From VFKU01 sp038916785 (GTDB lineage Bacteria; Hydrogenedentota; Hydrogenedentia; Hydrogenedentales; GCA-2746185), in assembly GCA_038916785.1 (NCBI GenBank), contig JBCLBO010000009.1, positions 4,298 to 68,297 on the forward strand: a stretch of 64,000 bases of DNA, written 5' to 3'. Within the stretch, counting starts at the first letter, position 1, and each line of letters starts with the position of its first letter. Both the position numbers and the translations under genes were made by a program. Below are positions 29,579-37,764 of the stretch, one piece after another. Under the pieces are notes generated by a model. That model was not told where the DNA came from, did not search any database, and worked only from the letters and a program-made list of their open reading frames with translations.

Positions 29579-30101
29579 GATGTGCGGAATTCCCCCACGG
29601 ACCTGAATCGTGCCGGCCCGCCCCTTTGCCGCGTCCAGCCCCCGCCGGACGGGCCCCCCATTCATTTGCGCAGGAGTATACACCAATCGCCCAGGCGCTA
29701 TCGTGGGAGGATCGCGCTCCCGCGCGACTGTGGGTTCAAACAGCAAGTGCAACACTCTACCCTCAGAAACTAACCATTTTCCCACCAATCACTTTTCCTT
29801 CTGACCCATCCGCCGCTCACACCTGCCTGCGGCGGATGGGTCAGAAGGAAAAGCTCCTACTCTGATCTTCGAAATACTTAGGGTTTTCCAAGTGTTGCAC
29901 TTGCAGTTAGAATCCAGCACCGCGTAGGCGCCGGGTCGCATCGGTCGCGCGGGAGCGCGACCCTCCCTTGGCGACCGTTGGGGATTTTGGATGCGCTCCG
30001 TTTCACGGGCGCGCGGCGGTTTCGTTCCGAATTAATGTAGAGCGGGCCCGCCGCCGAGGCCGGCAGCGGGCCCGCGAAGGGTCACGCGGATATCGTCCGG
30101 A
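29579..30101. other. Intergenic region upstream of the hybrid kinase
   Basis: 523 bp between two minus-strand genes with no supportable ORF. It is dominated by the nested inverted repeat at 29712-29960. The kinase promoter should lie between 29580 and 29710, but no convincing -35/-10 pair was picked out. Confidence 0.6.
29712..29960. repeat. Nested triple inverted repeat
   Basis: Three pairs of arms share one centre. Inner: 29792-29816 with 29829-29853, a perfect 25-bp stem with a 12-base loop. Middle: CAAGTGCAACACT at 29744-29756 with AGTGTTGCACTTG at 29891-29903. Outer: TCGCGCTCCCGCGCGAC at 29712-29728 with its complement at 29944-29960. Spacers are 15 and 35 bases on the left, 37 and 40 on the right. 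The whole unit could fold into one long arm about 250 bases around. Confidence 0.85.
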
Positions 30102-30929
30102 TTACTTCGCCGGAGGGGTGGCCGGAGCCGCAGCCGGGGCAGCAGCCGGGGCAGCAGCCGGGGCAGCCGCGGGGGCCGCGCTCGGGTCGAGCAGGGCCGC
30201 GATGCCGGCCGGCACTTCGAAGTTCGCCGCATCAATGTCCTTGTTGAATTCGATCGACGCAAAGGTGATTTCGACAGGGCCGTTCGCGGTTTCAAGGGAC
30301 ATCGCGTGCGCGACCGTCAGGCCGTCGACCGCTTTGTAGTCCTTGAAGGTGGTCGTGGCCGGTCCGCCGCCCATGCCGGGGCCGAGGGACTGGATGAGCA
30401 GGCCGCTTTCCTTGTCATACCAGTTGGTGACGGCTTCGCCCGCGGCCGGAGTGAAAACGACTTTCCAGCAGGTCTTGTCGCCGACCGCTTCTTCACCGGC
30501 GGTCTCGGCCTTCGCGTAGTACTTCTCCCAGTGCAGCCACTGCTGCACGTCGAATTGCTGCGCGGCCGCATCGGCCTCGGCGCCTTCGAGAAGCGTGTCG
30601 CCCTGCATCATGCTGGACGACCACATTTTGCCGTCCTTCATGCCGTTGAGGAACTCGCCGAAGCCGTCGAGCGCCATGATGCTCTTGGCGTTGTTGCCTT
30701 GCGAGTATTGGGTCATCGTGCCGTTCATGCCCATAGCGACCACCACCACGGTGCCCTTGGACGAGCGGCTCTTCACGGCCTTCCACGCGGCGTCGCCGCC
30801 GGTGGCCTTTACGTACTTGGCTACGATCGCTTGCGGCGTCGCGGCGTCTTCGGCCTTCGCCGCGCCGGCGAATACCGAGAGTCCCATTGCCATTGCTGCA
30901 ACTACCAATCCCATCTTTCTGTACAACAC
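30102..30929 (-). CDS. Exported protein with Ala/Pro-repeat tail
   Basis: 275 residues from a GTG at 30929 with AGGAG seven bases upstream; a longer open frame to 31010 lacks such a site. A signal peptide (MGLVVAAMAMGLSVFAGAAKA) is followed by AIVAKYVKATGGDAAWKAVK and SRSSKGTVVVVAMGMNGTMT, a pattern seen in periplasmic beta-sheet proteins of the LolA/LppX-like or DUF4292-like fold. WYDKESGLLIQSL fits the same fold. The C-terminus is AAPAAAPAAAPAAAP, encoded by three perfect 12-bp repeats, and probably serves as a flexible wall- or envelope-spanning tail. Function unknown. Confidence 0.7.
   Translation of the reverse strand: MLYRKMGLVVAAMAMGLSVFAGAAKAEDAATPQAIVAKYVKATGGDAAWKAVKSRSSKGTVVVVAMGMNGTMTQYSQGNNAKSIMALDGFGEFLNGMKDGKMWSSSMMQGDTLLEGAEADAAAQQFDVQQWLHWEKYYAKAETAGEEAVGDKTCWKVVFTPAAGEAVTNWYDKESGLLIQSLGPGMGGGPATTTFKDYKAVDGLTVAHAMSLETANGPVEITFASIEFNKDIDAANFEVPAGIAALLDPSAAPAAAPAAAPAAAPAAAPATPPAK
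30131..30166. repeat. 12-bp tandem repeat inside a coding region
   Basis: Three perfect copies of CAGCCGGGGCAG at 30131-30142, 30143-30154 and 30155-30166, with decayed units on both sides. On the minus strand each encodes Ala-Ala-Pro-Ala of the protein's tail. In-frame slippage would change the tail length without breaking the gene. Confidence 0.9.
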
Positions 30930-31122
30930 GTGTGTTCTCCTAGTTTCGCTTGGGCATGACCCAAACAGTTTCGATTCGTAAACAGCCCAGTTGGCGAGTA
31001 TATCCAACACTTGGGGGCGTGTCTAGTTCCAATTGCATCACGGCGACGCGCAGTCCTGACCGTCGCCCCGATGCGCATAGGCAGCGCCTGTATGGTAAAG
31101 TAACGCGCCTCCACGCCCGGGA

Positions 31123-32589
31123 ATGAGCCCACTCATGCATCCAATCGACGGCCAAACTGCGCCCGCCCAGGAGGGCCGATGGGAGGGCCTGCGCGAAGTC
31201 TCGCGCATGGCCTGGCCCATTATGTTGGGCAATTTGTCCTTCGTGTTCATGGATTTTGTGGACAAGTACTTCGTCGCCTCGCTCGATCGCGGGCTGGACG
31301 CCCCAGTCCACCTGGCGGCGATCGGGTCTGCGGGGATTTGGACCTATGTGCTGGGGATATTCTTCGTGGGCGTGGCGGGCTGCGTGAGCACCTTCGTGTC
31401 GCAGAGCCTGGGCCGGGGCGAGCGCGAGAATTGCTCGCGCTACGCGTGGCAGGGTATGTACATCTCGCTGCTCTCGGGCCTGGCCATCGTGGCGTGTCTG
31501 CCGCTGGCGCGGCCTTTCTTCGAGCGCATGGGGCACGGCCCGGAGGTCACGGAACTCGAACTGACCTACTTCCGCATCCGTATTTTTGGCTTTGTCCTGG
31601 TGGCGACGGAAGTCGCGCTGGCGTCCTTCTTCCAGGCGATCGGGCGCGCGGTGTTGCCGATGACCTCGACGATCGCGGCGAACATCGTGAATGTAGTTCT
31701 CACGTACGCGCTGGTGCTGGGGCATTTCGGTGCGCCGCGCATGGGCATCGCGGGCGCGGCGGTCGCCACGCTGCTCGCGCTGCTGTTCCAGACACTGATG
31801 CTGCTCGCGTTCTTCCTGAGCGACCGCGTGAACCGCGACTTCGGATCGCGCGCGGGTTGGCGTTTCGATTCGCGCAAGGCCGCCGAGTTGTTCCGCATCG
31901 GCTGGCCCTCCGGCCTGTCGAGCTTCATGGACGTGGCGGCCTGGGGCGTTTTCACGAGCTTCATCATCGGCGGCTTCGGCGCGGTGCAACTGGCCGCGCA
32001 CACGGGCGCGATCAATTTTATGCACGTGTGTTTCCTGCCGGCGATGGGCCTGGGCATGGCGGCCACGCCGATCGTGGGGCAGTGGCTCGGCCGCGGGAAC
32101 TACGAGATGGCGCGCAAACGCGCGCTGACCGCGGTGAAGATCGGGATCGTGATCATGACGAGCGTGGGGATCGTGCTGGCGGTCTATGGCCCGACGCTGA
32201 TGACGGCGTTCTCGGACGATCCCGAAGTGATCCGGCTGGGCGGGTATCTGCTGATCCTGGCCGCGATCTTCGCCGGCTTCGACGCGATCAACATCGTGCT
32301 GATGGGCGCGCTGCGCGGCGCGGGCGACACGCGCTGGGTCATGGTGACGCTGTTCATCGGGGCGTGGCTGGTAAACCTGCCGCTCGCGCTGCTGTTTTCG
32401 CGCGTGCTGCATCTGGGCGCGCTCGGAGCGTGGTACGGCACGACGATCTACGTCATCCTGCTCAGCGGCGCCTTCGCCTGGCGCTTCCACCGCGGCGAAT
32501 GGCGGCATATCAATATTTTTTCAGCGAGCGGCGAGGTTTCGACATATCCGGCGCCCATTCGGGCCGGGGCCGAAGCAGGTAGCAAGTAG
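31123..32589 (+). CDS. MATE family efflux transporter
   Basis: 488 residues with twelve hydrophobic segments in two six-helix halves. MAWPIMLGNLSFVFMDFVDK and FFVGVAGCVSTFVSQSLGRG in the first half match WPSGLSSFMDVAAWGVFTSF and LGMAATPIVGQWLGRGNYEM in the second, the internal repeat expected of MatE proteins. Exports organic cations, drugs or lipid-linked intermediates by Na+ or H+ antiport. It stands alone on the plus strand, divergent from the Ala/Pro-tailed protein gene. The C-terminal 20 residues are variable. Confidence 0.92.
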   Translation: MSPLMHPIDGQTAPAQEGRWEGLREVSRMAWPIMLGNLSFVFMDFVDKYFVASLDRGLDAPVHLAAIGSAGIWTYVLGIFFVGVAGCVSTFVSQSLGRGERENCSRYAWQGMYISLLSGLAIVACLPLARPFFERMGHGPEVTELELTYFRIRIFGFVLVATEVALASFFQAIGRAVLPMTSTIAANIVNVVLTYALVLGHFGAPRMGIAGAAVATLLALLFQTLMLLAFFLSDRVNRDFGSRAGWRFDSRKAAELFRIGWPSGLSSFMDVAAWGVFTSFIIGGFGAVQLAAHTGAINFMHVCFLPAMGLGMAATPIVGQWLGRGNYEMARKRALTAVKIGIVIMTSVGIVLAVYGPTLMTAFSDDPEVIRLGGYLLILAAIFAGFDAINIVLMGALRGAGDTRWVMVTLFIGAWLVNLPLALLFSRVLHLGALGAWYGTTIYVILLSGAFAWRFHRGEWRHINIFSASGEVSTYPAPIRAGAEAGSK

Positions 32590-32878
32590 TTTGGAGTGGG
32601 AAGCGCGGAGCAGGAAGCGGGAAATATTTCGGAACGTGGCCGAACGCGGGGTCGATGTTGGCTGATTCACGGCCGCGAATTGTCTTAGCCAAGGCCGCTG
32701 ATTACGCTCAGTCTTCCCCGGTCCCGATACGTCTGATGCGCGTACAACGCGTCCCGGAGTTAGGATGAGAAGGCCGGCCGCCTTTGTAGCGTCCTGCGCG
32801 GTGAATCGTCTTGTGGACGAAGTCCTTAGGCTTAGGGCATATTGACCGGGCGAACTCATCCAACACGAGGGCCCCACC
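32590..32878. other. Intergenic, no feature seen
   Basis: 289 bp between two plus-strand genes. The word GAAGCGCGGAGCAGGAAGCG near 32600 is a purine-rich low-complexity patch. No hairpin of the abundant families and no ORF with protein character was found. The 3' part should hold the oxidoreductase promoter. Confidence 0.4.
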
Positions 32879-34159
32879 ATGAGCGACCAACCCCACTCCA
32901 TCGCCTCCAGTCCCACCCGGCGCGAATTCCTTCACACCTCCGGCGCGGTCGTCGCCGCCGCGACCGTGCTCGGCGCGGGGCGCGCCCACGCCGCGAACAA
33001 GAAATTGAAGATCGGCCTCATCGGTTGCGGCGGACGCGGCACAGGCGCGGCGACCCAGGCGCTCTTGGCGGATCCGGATACCGAACTCGTCGCGCTGGGC
33101 GATACCTTCACCGACCAGGTGGAGTCCTGCCTCCGAAGCCTGTCGGCCGGCCCGGCCAGGGAGCGCGTCAACGTGACGAAGGCCCGCCAGTTCGCCGGCT
33201 TCGACGCCTACCAAAAAGTGATCGAGGCCTCCGACGTCGTCGTGCACGCCTGCACGCCGCATTTCCGCCCGCTGCACGTCGAGGCCGCGGTGAACGCCGG
33301 GAAGCACAACTTCATCGAGAAACCGATCTCGGTGGATCCGGCCGGCGTGCGCCGGCTGCGCGCCGCGTCCGAAGTTGCAAAAACCAAGGGCCTCAATTTC
33401 GTCACCGGCCTGTGCTACCGCTATGAAAACGCCAAGCGCGAGACCATCAAGCGCATCCACGGCGGCGAAATCGGCGACATCGTCGCCGTGCAGACTTCGT
33501 ACAACACCGGCACGCTGTGGCACAAAGGCCGCAAGCCCGAGTGGAGCGAGATGGAATACCAAATCCGCAACTGGCTGTACTTCGACTGGCTCTCCGGCGA
33601 CCACATCACCGAGCAGCACATCCACAGCCTCGACAAGATCGCGTGGGCGGTGGGCAAATACCCCGTGAAGGCGACCGCGAGCGGCGGGCGCACGGTCCGC
33701 GTCGAACCCGAATACGGCAACATCTACGACCATTTCAACACCGCCTACGAGTGGGAAGGCGGCGTGCGCGGGTTCAGTGCCTGCCGCCAATGGGGCAACT
33801 CCGACACCGACGTGTCCGATCACGTCTTCGGCACGAAGGGCGTCGCGCGGCTCCAGTCGCACCAGATCGAAGATCGCGACGGCAAGGTCCTGTGGAAACA
33901 GCAGAAGGACCCCGCGGACGACATGTATCAGAACGAGCACAACGCGCTCTTTGCCGCGATCCGCAACGGCGAGCCGATTAACGACGGCGAGATCATGTGC
34001 GACTCGACGCTCATGGCGATCATGGCGCGCCTCTCGGCCTACACCGGCAAAACCGTGACCTGGGACGAGATGCTCGATTCCCCGCTCGACCTCTCGCTGC
34101 CCAAGTACGAATTCGGCGACGCACCCCAGCGGCCTGTCCAGCGGCCGGGGCTGACTTGA
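32879..34159 (+). CDS. Tat-exported Gfo/Idh/MocA oxidoreductase
   Basis: 426 residues. The leader SPTRREFLHTSGAVVAAATV is a twin-arginine signal. The Rossmann domain starts at KIGLIGCGGRGTGAATQALL, and EKPISVDPAG carries the family's catalytic EKP lysine. The C-terminal domain has NWLYFDWLSGDHITEQHIHS, typical of the large exported branch abundant in Planctomycetes and related bacteria, which acts on sugars or inositols with tightly bound NAD(P). It ends 35 bp before the VOC gene, with which it is probably co-transcribed. Confidence 0.93.
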   Translation: MSDQPHSIASSPTRREFLHTSGAVVAAATVLGAGRAHAANKKLKIGLIGCGGRGTGAATQALLADPDTELVALGDTFTDQVESCLRSLSAGPARERVNVTKARQFAGFDAYQKVIEASDVVVHACTPHFRPLHVEAAVNAGKHNFIEKPISVDPAGVRRLRAASEVAKTKGLNFVTGLCYRYENAKRETIKRIHGGEIGDIVAVQTSYNTGTLWHKGRKPEWSEMEYQIRNWLYFDWLSGDHITEQHIHSLDKIAWAVGKYPVKATASGGRTVRVEPEYGNIYDHFNTAYEWEGGVRGFSACRQWGNSDTDVSDHVFGTKGVARLQSHQIEDRDGKVLWKQQKDPADDMYQNEHNALFAAIRNGEPINDGEIMCDSTLMAIMARLSAYTGKTVTWDEMLDSPLDLSLPKYEFGDAPQRPVQRPGLT

Positions 34160-34194
34160 GCTCGTTCCCAACAACGAAACGGAGGAGACCCGCC

Positions 34195-34680
34195 ATGAAT
34201 CCCGTCGTCTTGCAAATGATCGATGCGTTTACGCTGGGGCGCATGACGCGCCGAGAACTCATCGCCGCGATCAGCGGGCTCGTCGCGGCTGCCGCGGCGG
34301 GCCGGAGCCTGCCCGCGCGCGGAGAGGACCTCTCGCCCACCTTCAAAGCCGTCGGGCTCAATCACATCGCACTTCGCGTGACCGACGTGCCCAAGTCCCG
34401 CGACTTTTACCAGCGCCACCTCGGCCTGACCGTGGCGAATGAATCTCTTCCGAACAATTCCTTTCTCATGGTGGGCGAACACCACTTCCTCACCCTGTTC
34501 CGTGGAAATGAACCTCGCCTCGATCACTATTGCTACAGCGTCGAGCAGTACGACGTGCAGGACGCGGCGGCGAAACTCCGCGCCGAGAGTATCGAGCCGC
34601 GTATCGAAGGCGAGCGCATTTATTTCAGCGACCCTGACCATCACACGGTGCAACTGGCATCCACGTCGCACCTGCCCTGA
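34195..34680 (+). CDS. Exported VOC-superfamily protein
   Basis: 161 residues from the ATG at 34195 after GGAGGAGA. The N-terminus MTRRELIAAISGLVAAAAAG resembles a Tat signal, though preceded by 16 residues. A single VOC domain follows: LNHIALRVTDVPKSRDFYQR, LDHYCYSVEQYDVQDAAAKL, FSDPDHHTVQLAS. The metal positions read His, His and Gln where Glu is usual, so metal binding or catalysis may differ. Located between the Gfo/Idh/MocA gene and a copper-monooxygenase gene, repeating the VOC plus copper-protein order at 8.5-11.4 kb. Confidence 0.82.
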   Translation: MNPVVLQMIDAFTLGRMTRRELIAAISGLVAAAAAGRSLPARGEDLSPTFKAVGLNHIALRVTDVPKSRDFYQRHLGLTVANESLPNNSFLMVGEHHFLTLFRGNEPRLDHYCYSVEQYDVQDAAAKLRAESIEPRIEGERIYFSDPDHHTVQLASTSHLP

Positions 34681-34794
34681 GAGGCTTGGTTTCGCATAAC
34701 TTGTTTATTTTCAATTACTTATGACATGTATGCGACTACGCACACTTCTCAGAAACCGGCGCATAGCCTTCACGCCGGATTTTGGGGTTGAATG

Positions 34795-34826
34795 TGGTGG
34801 AGTACCATCTTGGTGGAGTACCATCT
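34795..34826 (+). repeat. Tandem 16-bp operator-like repeat
   Basis: Two perfect, abutting copies of TGGTGGAGTACCATCT at 34795-34810 and 34811-34826, ending 48 bp before the start of the copper-monooxygenase gene. Each unit contains an imperfect inverted repeat (TGGT, GGAGT, ACCA). Placement upstream of a single gene is compatible with a regulator-binding site, but could also be a chance duplication. Confidence 0.6.
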
Positions 34827-34874
34827 GATTTCGGCGGCTTCGCGGAGCCAACAGGGTCTACGGGAGAGATAACG

Positions 34875-36311
34875 ATGAAGAAACTGGTTGTGAGCGCATG
34901 CGCGGCGGCCCTCAGCGTGGCCGGTGTCGCGATGGCGGAAGACAAGCCGACCTTCACCAAGGACGTGCTTCCCATCCTCCAAGAGAGCTGCCAAGTGTGC
35001 CACCGCCCCGGCGGCGCAAACCTCGGCGGCATGGTCGCGCCGATGGCCTTCACCACCTACGAGGAAACGCGCCCGTGGGCGAAGGCGATGGCCAAGCAAG
35101 TCTCCGAGCACAACATGCCGCCGTGGGACGCCTCTGCCGCGCAGCACGGCCAATTCAACAACGAACGCACGCTGGCCCAGGAACAGATCGACACGATCGT
35201 GCGCTGGGCGGAGTCCGGCGCGGCGCGCGGCAATCCCACCGACGCCCCGGCCATGCGCGAATTCCCTGCGTCTAACGGCTGGCTGATCGGCGAACCCAGT
35301 CTCGTCCTCACGATGCCCGAGAAGTACTTCGTCGCCGACGATGTCGAAGACATCTACGTCAACTTCAACCAAACGATCACACAGGAACAATTGCCCACCG
35401 ATCGCTGGATCAAGGCGATCGAGTTCCGTCCCGGCAGCTCGGCCGTCCACCACATTATCGCTTTCCCGCTCGGCGGCATCGCTCCCGGCAACGACCCCAC
35501 CGTCTATCCCGACGGCATCAGCCGCAAAATCTCGCCCGGCGACGACATCCGCTGGCAGATGCACTACCACAAGGAGTCCGGCCCCGGCACGGGCGTGTGG
35601 GACCAGTCGCAGATGGCGTTGAAGTTCTACCCCGAGGGCGCGGAAATCAAATACGAAATGCAGGGCAACTCGCTCGGCCGCTTCGACTTCCAAATCCCCG
35701 CCGGCGACCCGAATTACACCATCCAACAGGAATACACGTTTAACCACGATTCGCAAATCGTCCAGTTCATGCCCCACATGCACCTGCGCGGCAAGGCTGC
35801 GAAATACGAAGCTTTCTATCCGGACGGGAAGTCGGAAGTGCTGCTTGACGTTCCCGCCTACGACTTCAACTGGCAGACTACCTACCAGTACAAAGACTTC
35901 AAGAAAGTCCCGGCCGGGACCAAGGTCGTCTACACGTCGAGCTGGGACAACTCCACGAACAACGTCTACAATCCCGACCCGGCACAGACGGTGCATTGGG
36001 GTGAGCCGACGACGGACGAGATGAGCTTCGGCTACATGTCCTTCATCAACGAATCCGACGACCGCGAGCAGATGTTCGGCGGCGGCCGTGGTCGCGGCGG
36101 ACGCGGCGGCGGTGGTGGCCCGGCGCTCGCAAACGTCATCGGCATGTTCGACAAAAACGCCGATGGTCTGCTGCAAAAAGACGAAGCTCCGGGGCAAATG
36201 GCCCGCTTCTTCGACATGATCGACCAGAACAAAGACGGCGCCATCGACAAAACGGAAGCCGAAGCCGCCGACAAGGCCCGCCGCGAGCAGACCCAGCAGC
36301 CCAGCCTCTAA
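34875..36311 (+). CDS. Exported cytochrome c-copper monooxygenase with EF-hands
   Basis: 478 residues from the ATG at 34875 after GGGAGAG. Signal peptide 1-21; heme-c site CQVCH at 39-43; copper core with His192-His193 (AVHHIIAF), His230 and His232 (MHYHKESGPGTG), His301 and His303 (MPHMHLRGK) and Met383 (TDEMSFGYM). This matches the protein at 10135 throughout. A Gly/Arg-rich linker (GGGRGRGGRGGGGG) then leads to two EF-hand loops (DKNADGLLQKDE and DQNKDGAIDKTE) not present in the other two copies, suggesting calcium binding. Substrate unknown; preceded by a VOC gene. Confidence 0.87.
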   Translation: MKKLVVSACAAALSVAGVAMAEDKPTFTKDVLPILQESCQVCHRPGGANLGGMVAPMAFTTYEETRPWAKAMAKQVSEHNMPPWDASAAQHGQFNNERTLAQEQIDTIVRWAESGAARGNPTDAPAMREFPASNGWLIGEPSLVLTMPEKYFVADDVEDIYVNFNQTITQEQLPTDRWIKAIEFRPGSSAVHHIIAFPLGGIAPGNDPTVYPDGISRKISPGDDIRWQMHYHKESGPGTGVWDQSQMALKFYPEGAEIKYEMQGNSLGRFDFQIPAGDPNYTIQQEYTFNHDSQIVQFMPHMHLRGKAAKYEAFYPDGKSEVLLDVPAYDFNWQTTYQYKDFKKVPAGTKVVYTSSWDNSTNNVYNPDPAQTVHWGEPTTDEMSFGYMSFINESDDREQMFGGGRGRGGRGGGGGPALANVIGMFDKNADGLLQKDEAPGQMARFFDMIDQNKDGAIDKTEAEAADKARREQTQQPSL

Positions 36312-36801
36312 TCCAGAATCCAGACGCCAACACATCGGGCGCGGCCGCCAAACCAGCGGTCGCGCCCGATTTACTTTTTCTCTCTCGAACACCGGCCTTC
36401 AGAGGTCCCCATTTCCACGATGCTGGTTCGACCCAGGAGGAGCACACTGAAATCCGCTCGGCACCCAATCGGCTTTCGTGGCGCGACTCGATGCTCCCCA
36501 GTTTTGAATTTCGCCCCCAAAGCTGTACCTGAGCTAAAAGGGCCCTCATCCGTGCTTTCGTCGTGCCACACTGGAAACTGATTCCTTGCCCCATCCCCAG
36601 TTCCGGTCGCCTATTTAGTCCGCCATCCAGAGGATGAAATTGCCATCGAATTGACTGGAGTGTTGATTAATTGATAGTCTGACGGTTCGTCTGCGCCCGG
36701 CGGTCGCTGAACGGGTATCTCGCCGCGGGGCGCGTGTTGTGTTGAGTCTGTAGGGCGGATACCCGCATTGGCAGCGCCCGATACGCAAAGGAAATACCGT
36801 C
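36312..36801. other. rpsD upstream region
   Basis: 490 bp with no convincing ORF. A candidate promoter is entered separately. The part nearest rpsD contains TGTAGGGCGGATACCCGCAT, another small intergenic palindrome. A related word, GGCGCTGCC followed by (T/A)ATGCG on the minus strand, also occurs near 31075 upstream of the 30102-30929 gene. Confidence 0.5.
36651..36680 (+). promoter_or_regulatory. Candidate sigma-70-type promoter for rpsD
   Basis: TTGACT at 36651-36656 and TAGTCT at 36675-36680, spaced by 18 bases in a locally AT-rich stretch. The leader to the rpsD start would be about 115 bases, long enough for S4-type autoregulation, which is known in other bacteria. The match to consensus is moderate. 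Confidence 0.3.
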
Positions 36802-37410
36802 ATGGCACGTCAAACAGGGGCGAAGCACAAGCTTTGCCGCCGCCTCGGGGAATGCATCTGGGGCAAACCGAACTGTCCCAGCGCCAAGCGCCCCTTCCCC
36901 ACCGGCCAGCACGGACAGAACCAGCGCAAGAAGAAGTCCGTGTACGGCATGCAGTTGCTCCAGAAGCAGCGCGTGCGCACGCATTACGGCCTTCTCGAGC
37001 GGCAGATGGAGAAGACCTTCGCCGAGGCCAAGCGCATGGGCGGCGTCACGGGCGCGAACCTGCTGATGCTGCTCGAGTCGCGGCTGGATGCGGTGACTTA
37101 CCGCTTCGGCTTTGCGAACTCGATGCCCGCCGCGCGGCAGCTCGTCTCGCACGGACACCTCACGGTGGACGGCGAACCGGTCGATCGGCCTTCGTTCCGC
37201 GTGCGGCCGGGGCAGACCGTGGCGATCGCGGAGAAGAGCCGCAAGATCCCGATGGTCGCCAACGGCGTCGAGCTGCCGGGCAATCGCATCCCCGAATACC
37301 TCGATCGCCCGCAGGGCGCCTTCGAGGGCAAGATGACCTCGCTGCCCAACTTGGAGACGATTCCTTTCCAGGCGGACACGCAGGCCATCATCGGCTTTTA
37401 CTCGCGCTAA
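36802..37410 (+). CDS. rpsD: 30S ribosomal protein S4
   Basis: 202 residues, typical length. S4 binds 16S rRNA early in small-subunit assembly. N-terminal LCRRLGECIWGKPNC gives three regularly spaced cysteines (C-x6-C-x6-C), as in zinc-type S4 proteins; the S4 RNA-binding motif is SRLDAVTYRFGFANSMPAAR followed by QLVSHGHLTVDG, and the C-terminus is FYSR. It is a single gene here, not in the alpha operon with rpsK, rpsM and rpoA, and carries its own terminator. Confidence 0.97.
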   Translation: MARQTGAKHKLCRRLGECIWGKPNCPSAKRPFPTGQHGQNQRKKKSVYGMQLLQKQRVRTHYGLLERQMEKTFAEAKRMGGVTGANLLMLLESRLDAVTYRFGFANSMPAARQLVSHGHLTVDGEPVDRPSFRVRPGQTVAIAEKSRKIPMVANGVELPGNRIPEYLDRPQGAFEGKMTSLPNLETIPFQADTQAIIGFYSR

Positions 37411-37425
37411 ACAAACACTTTTCAA

Positions 37426-37460
37426 GGCGGGCCGCTGTACGGCGGCCCGCCCTATTTTTT
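37426..37460 (+). terminator. Rho-independent terminator of rpsD
   Basis: A perfect 10-bp stem (GGCGGGCCGC at 37426-37435, GCGGCCCGCC at 37442-37451) with a 6-base loop, followed by CTATTTTTT. It lies 16 bases after the rpsD stop. Confidence 0.92.
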
Positions 37461-37464
37461 GTCA

Positions 37465-37600
37465 GCGATTCGGTGGCATGGGCTTTCAGCCCCTGCGGGA
37501 TGGCGGCGGGCACTTTGCGCACTCTTGACGACGGTCGCTCTCACGAGTTGTCGCGCTCGGCTCATTCTTCATCGGCCGGAGGCCGATGCTACGAAGTGCG
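37465..37600 (+). repeat. Composite hairpin repeat, copy 3 (partial)
   Basis: Hairpin 1 at 37476-37496 (GCATGGGCT, TTC, AGCCCCTGC, one mismatch), then CGGCTCATTCTTCATCGGCC leading into hairpin 2 at 37570-37588 (CATCGGCC, GGA, GGCCGATG) and trailer TGCTACGAAGTGCGGC. The spacing between hairpins 1 and 2 is similar to the other copies, though the spacer sequence is unrelated. Hairpin 3 is missing. Confidence 0.7.
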
Positions 37601-37764
37601 GCTGATTCGCTCGCCGTCCAACACGGCCCTATCTATATGCACTTTTGTTGCACTCGTGGTTGCAGTACCATTGTGACCCAAGCGATATCGGTCAGCAGAG
37701 TCTGGTAACGGGGCGCATCGTTCCCGTGCCGGACGGTTCTGCTTTTTCGGCGGGCAATTTTCGC

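Larger units (their letters stand above)
37411..37764. other. rpsD-mfd intergenic region
   Basis: 354 bp holding the rpsD terminator and the third copy of the composite hairpin repeat. The mfd frame is open to an ATG at 37645, but the first 40 codons look non-coding. Confidence 0.6.

Noticed and set aside
36136..36594. A 152-codon minus-strand frame overlapping the EF-hand copper gene
   Set aside because: The composition is not protein-like and half of it is antisense to a well-supported gene.
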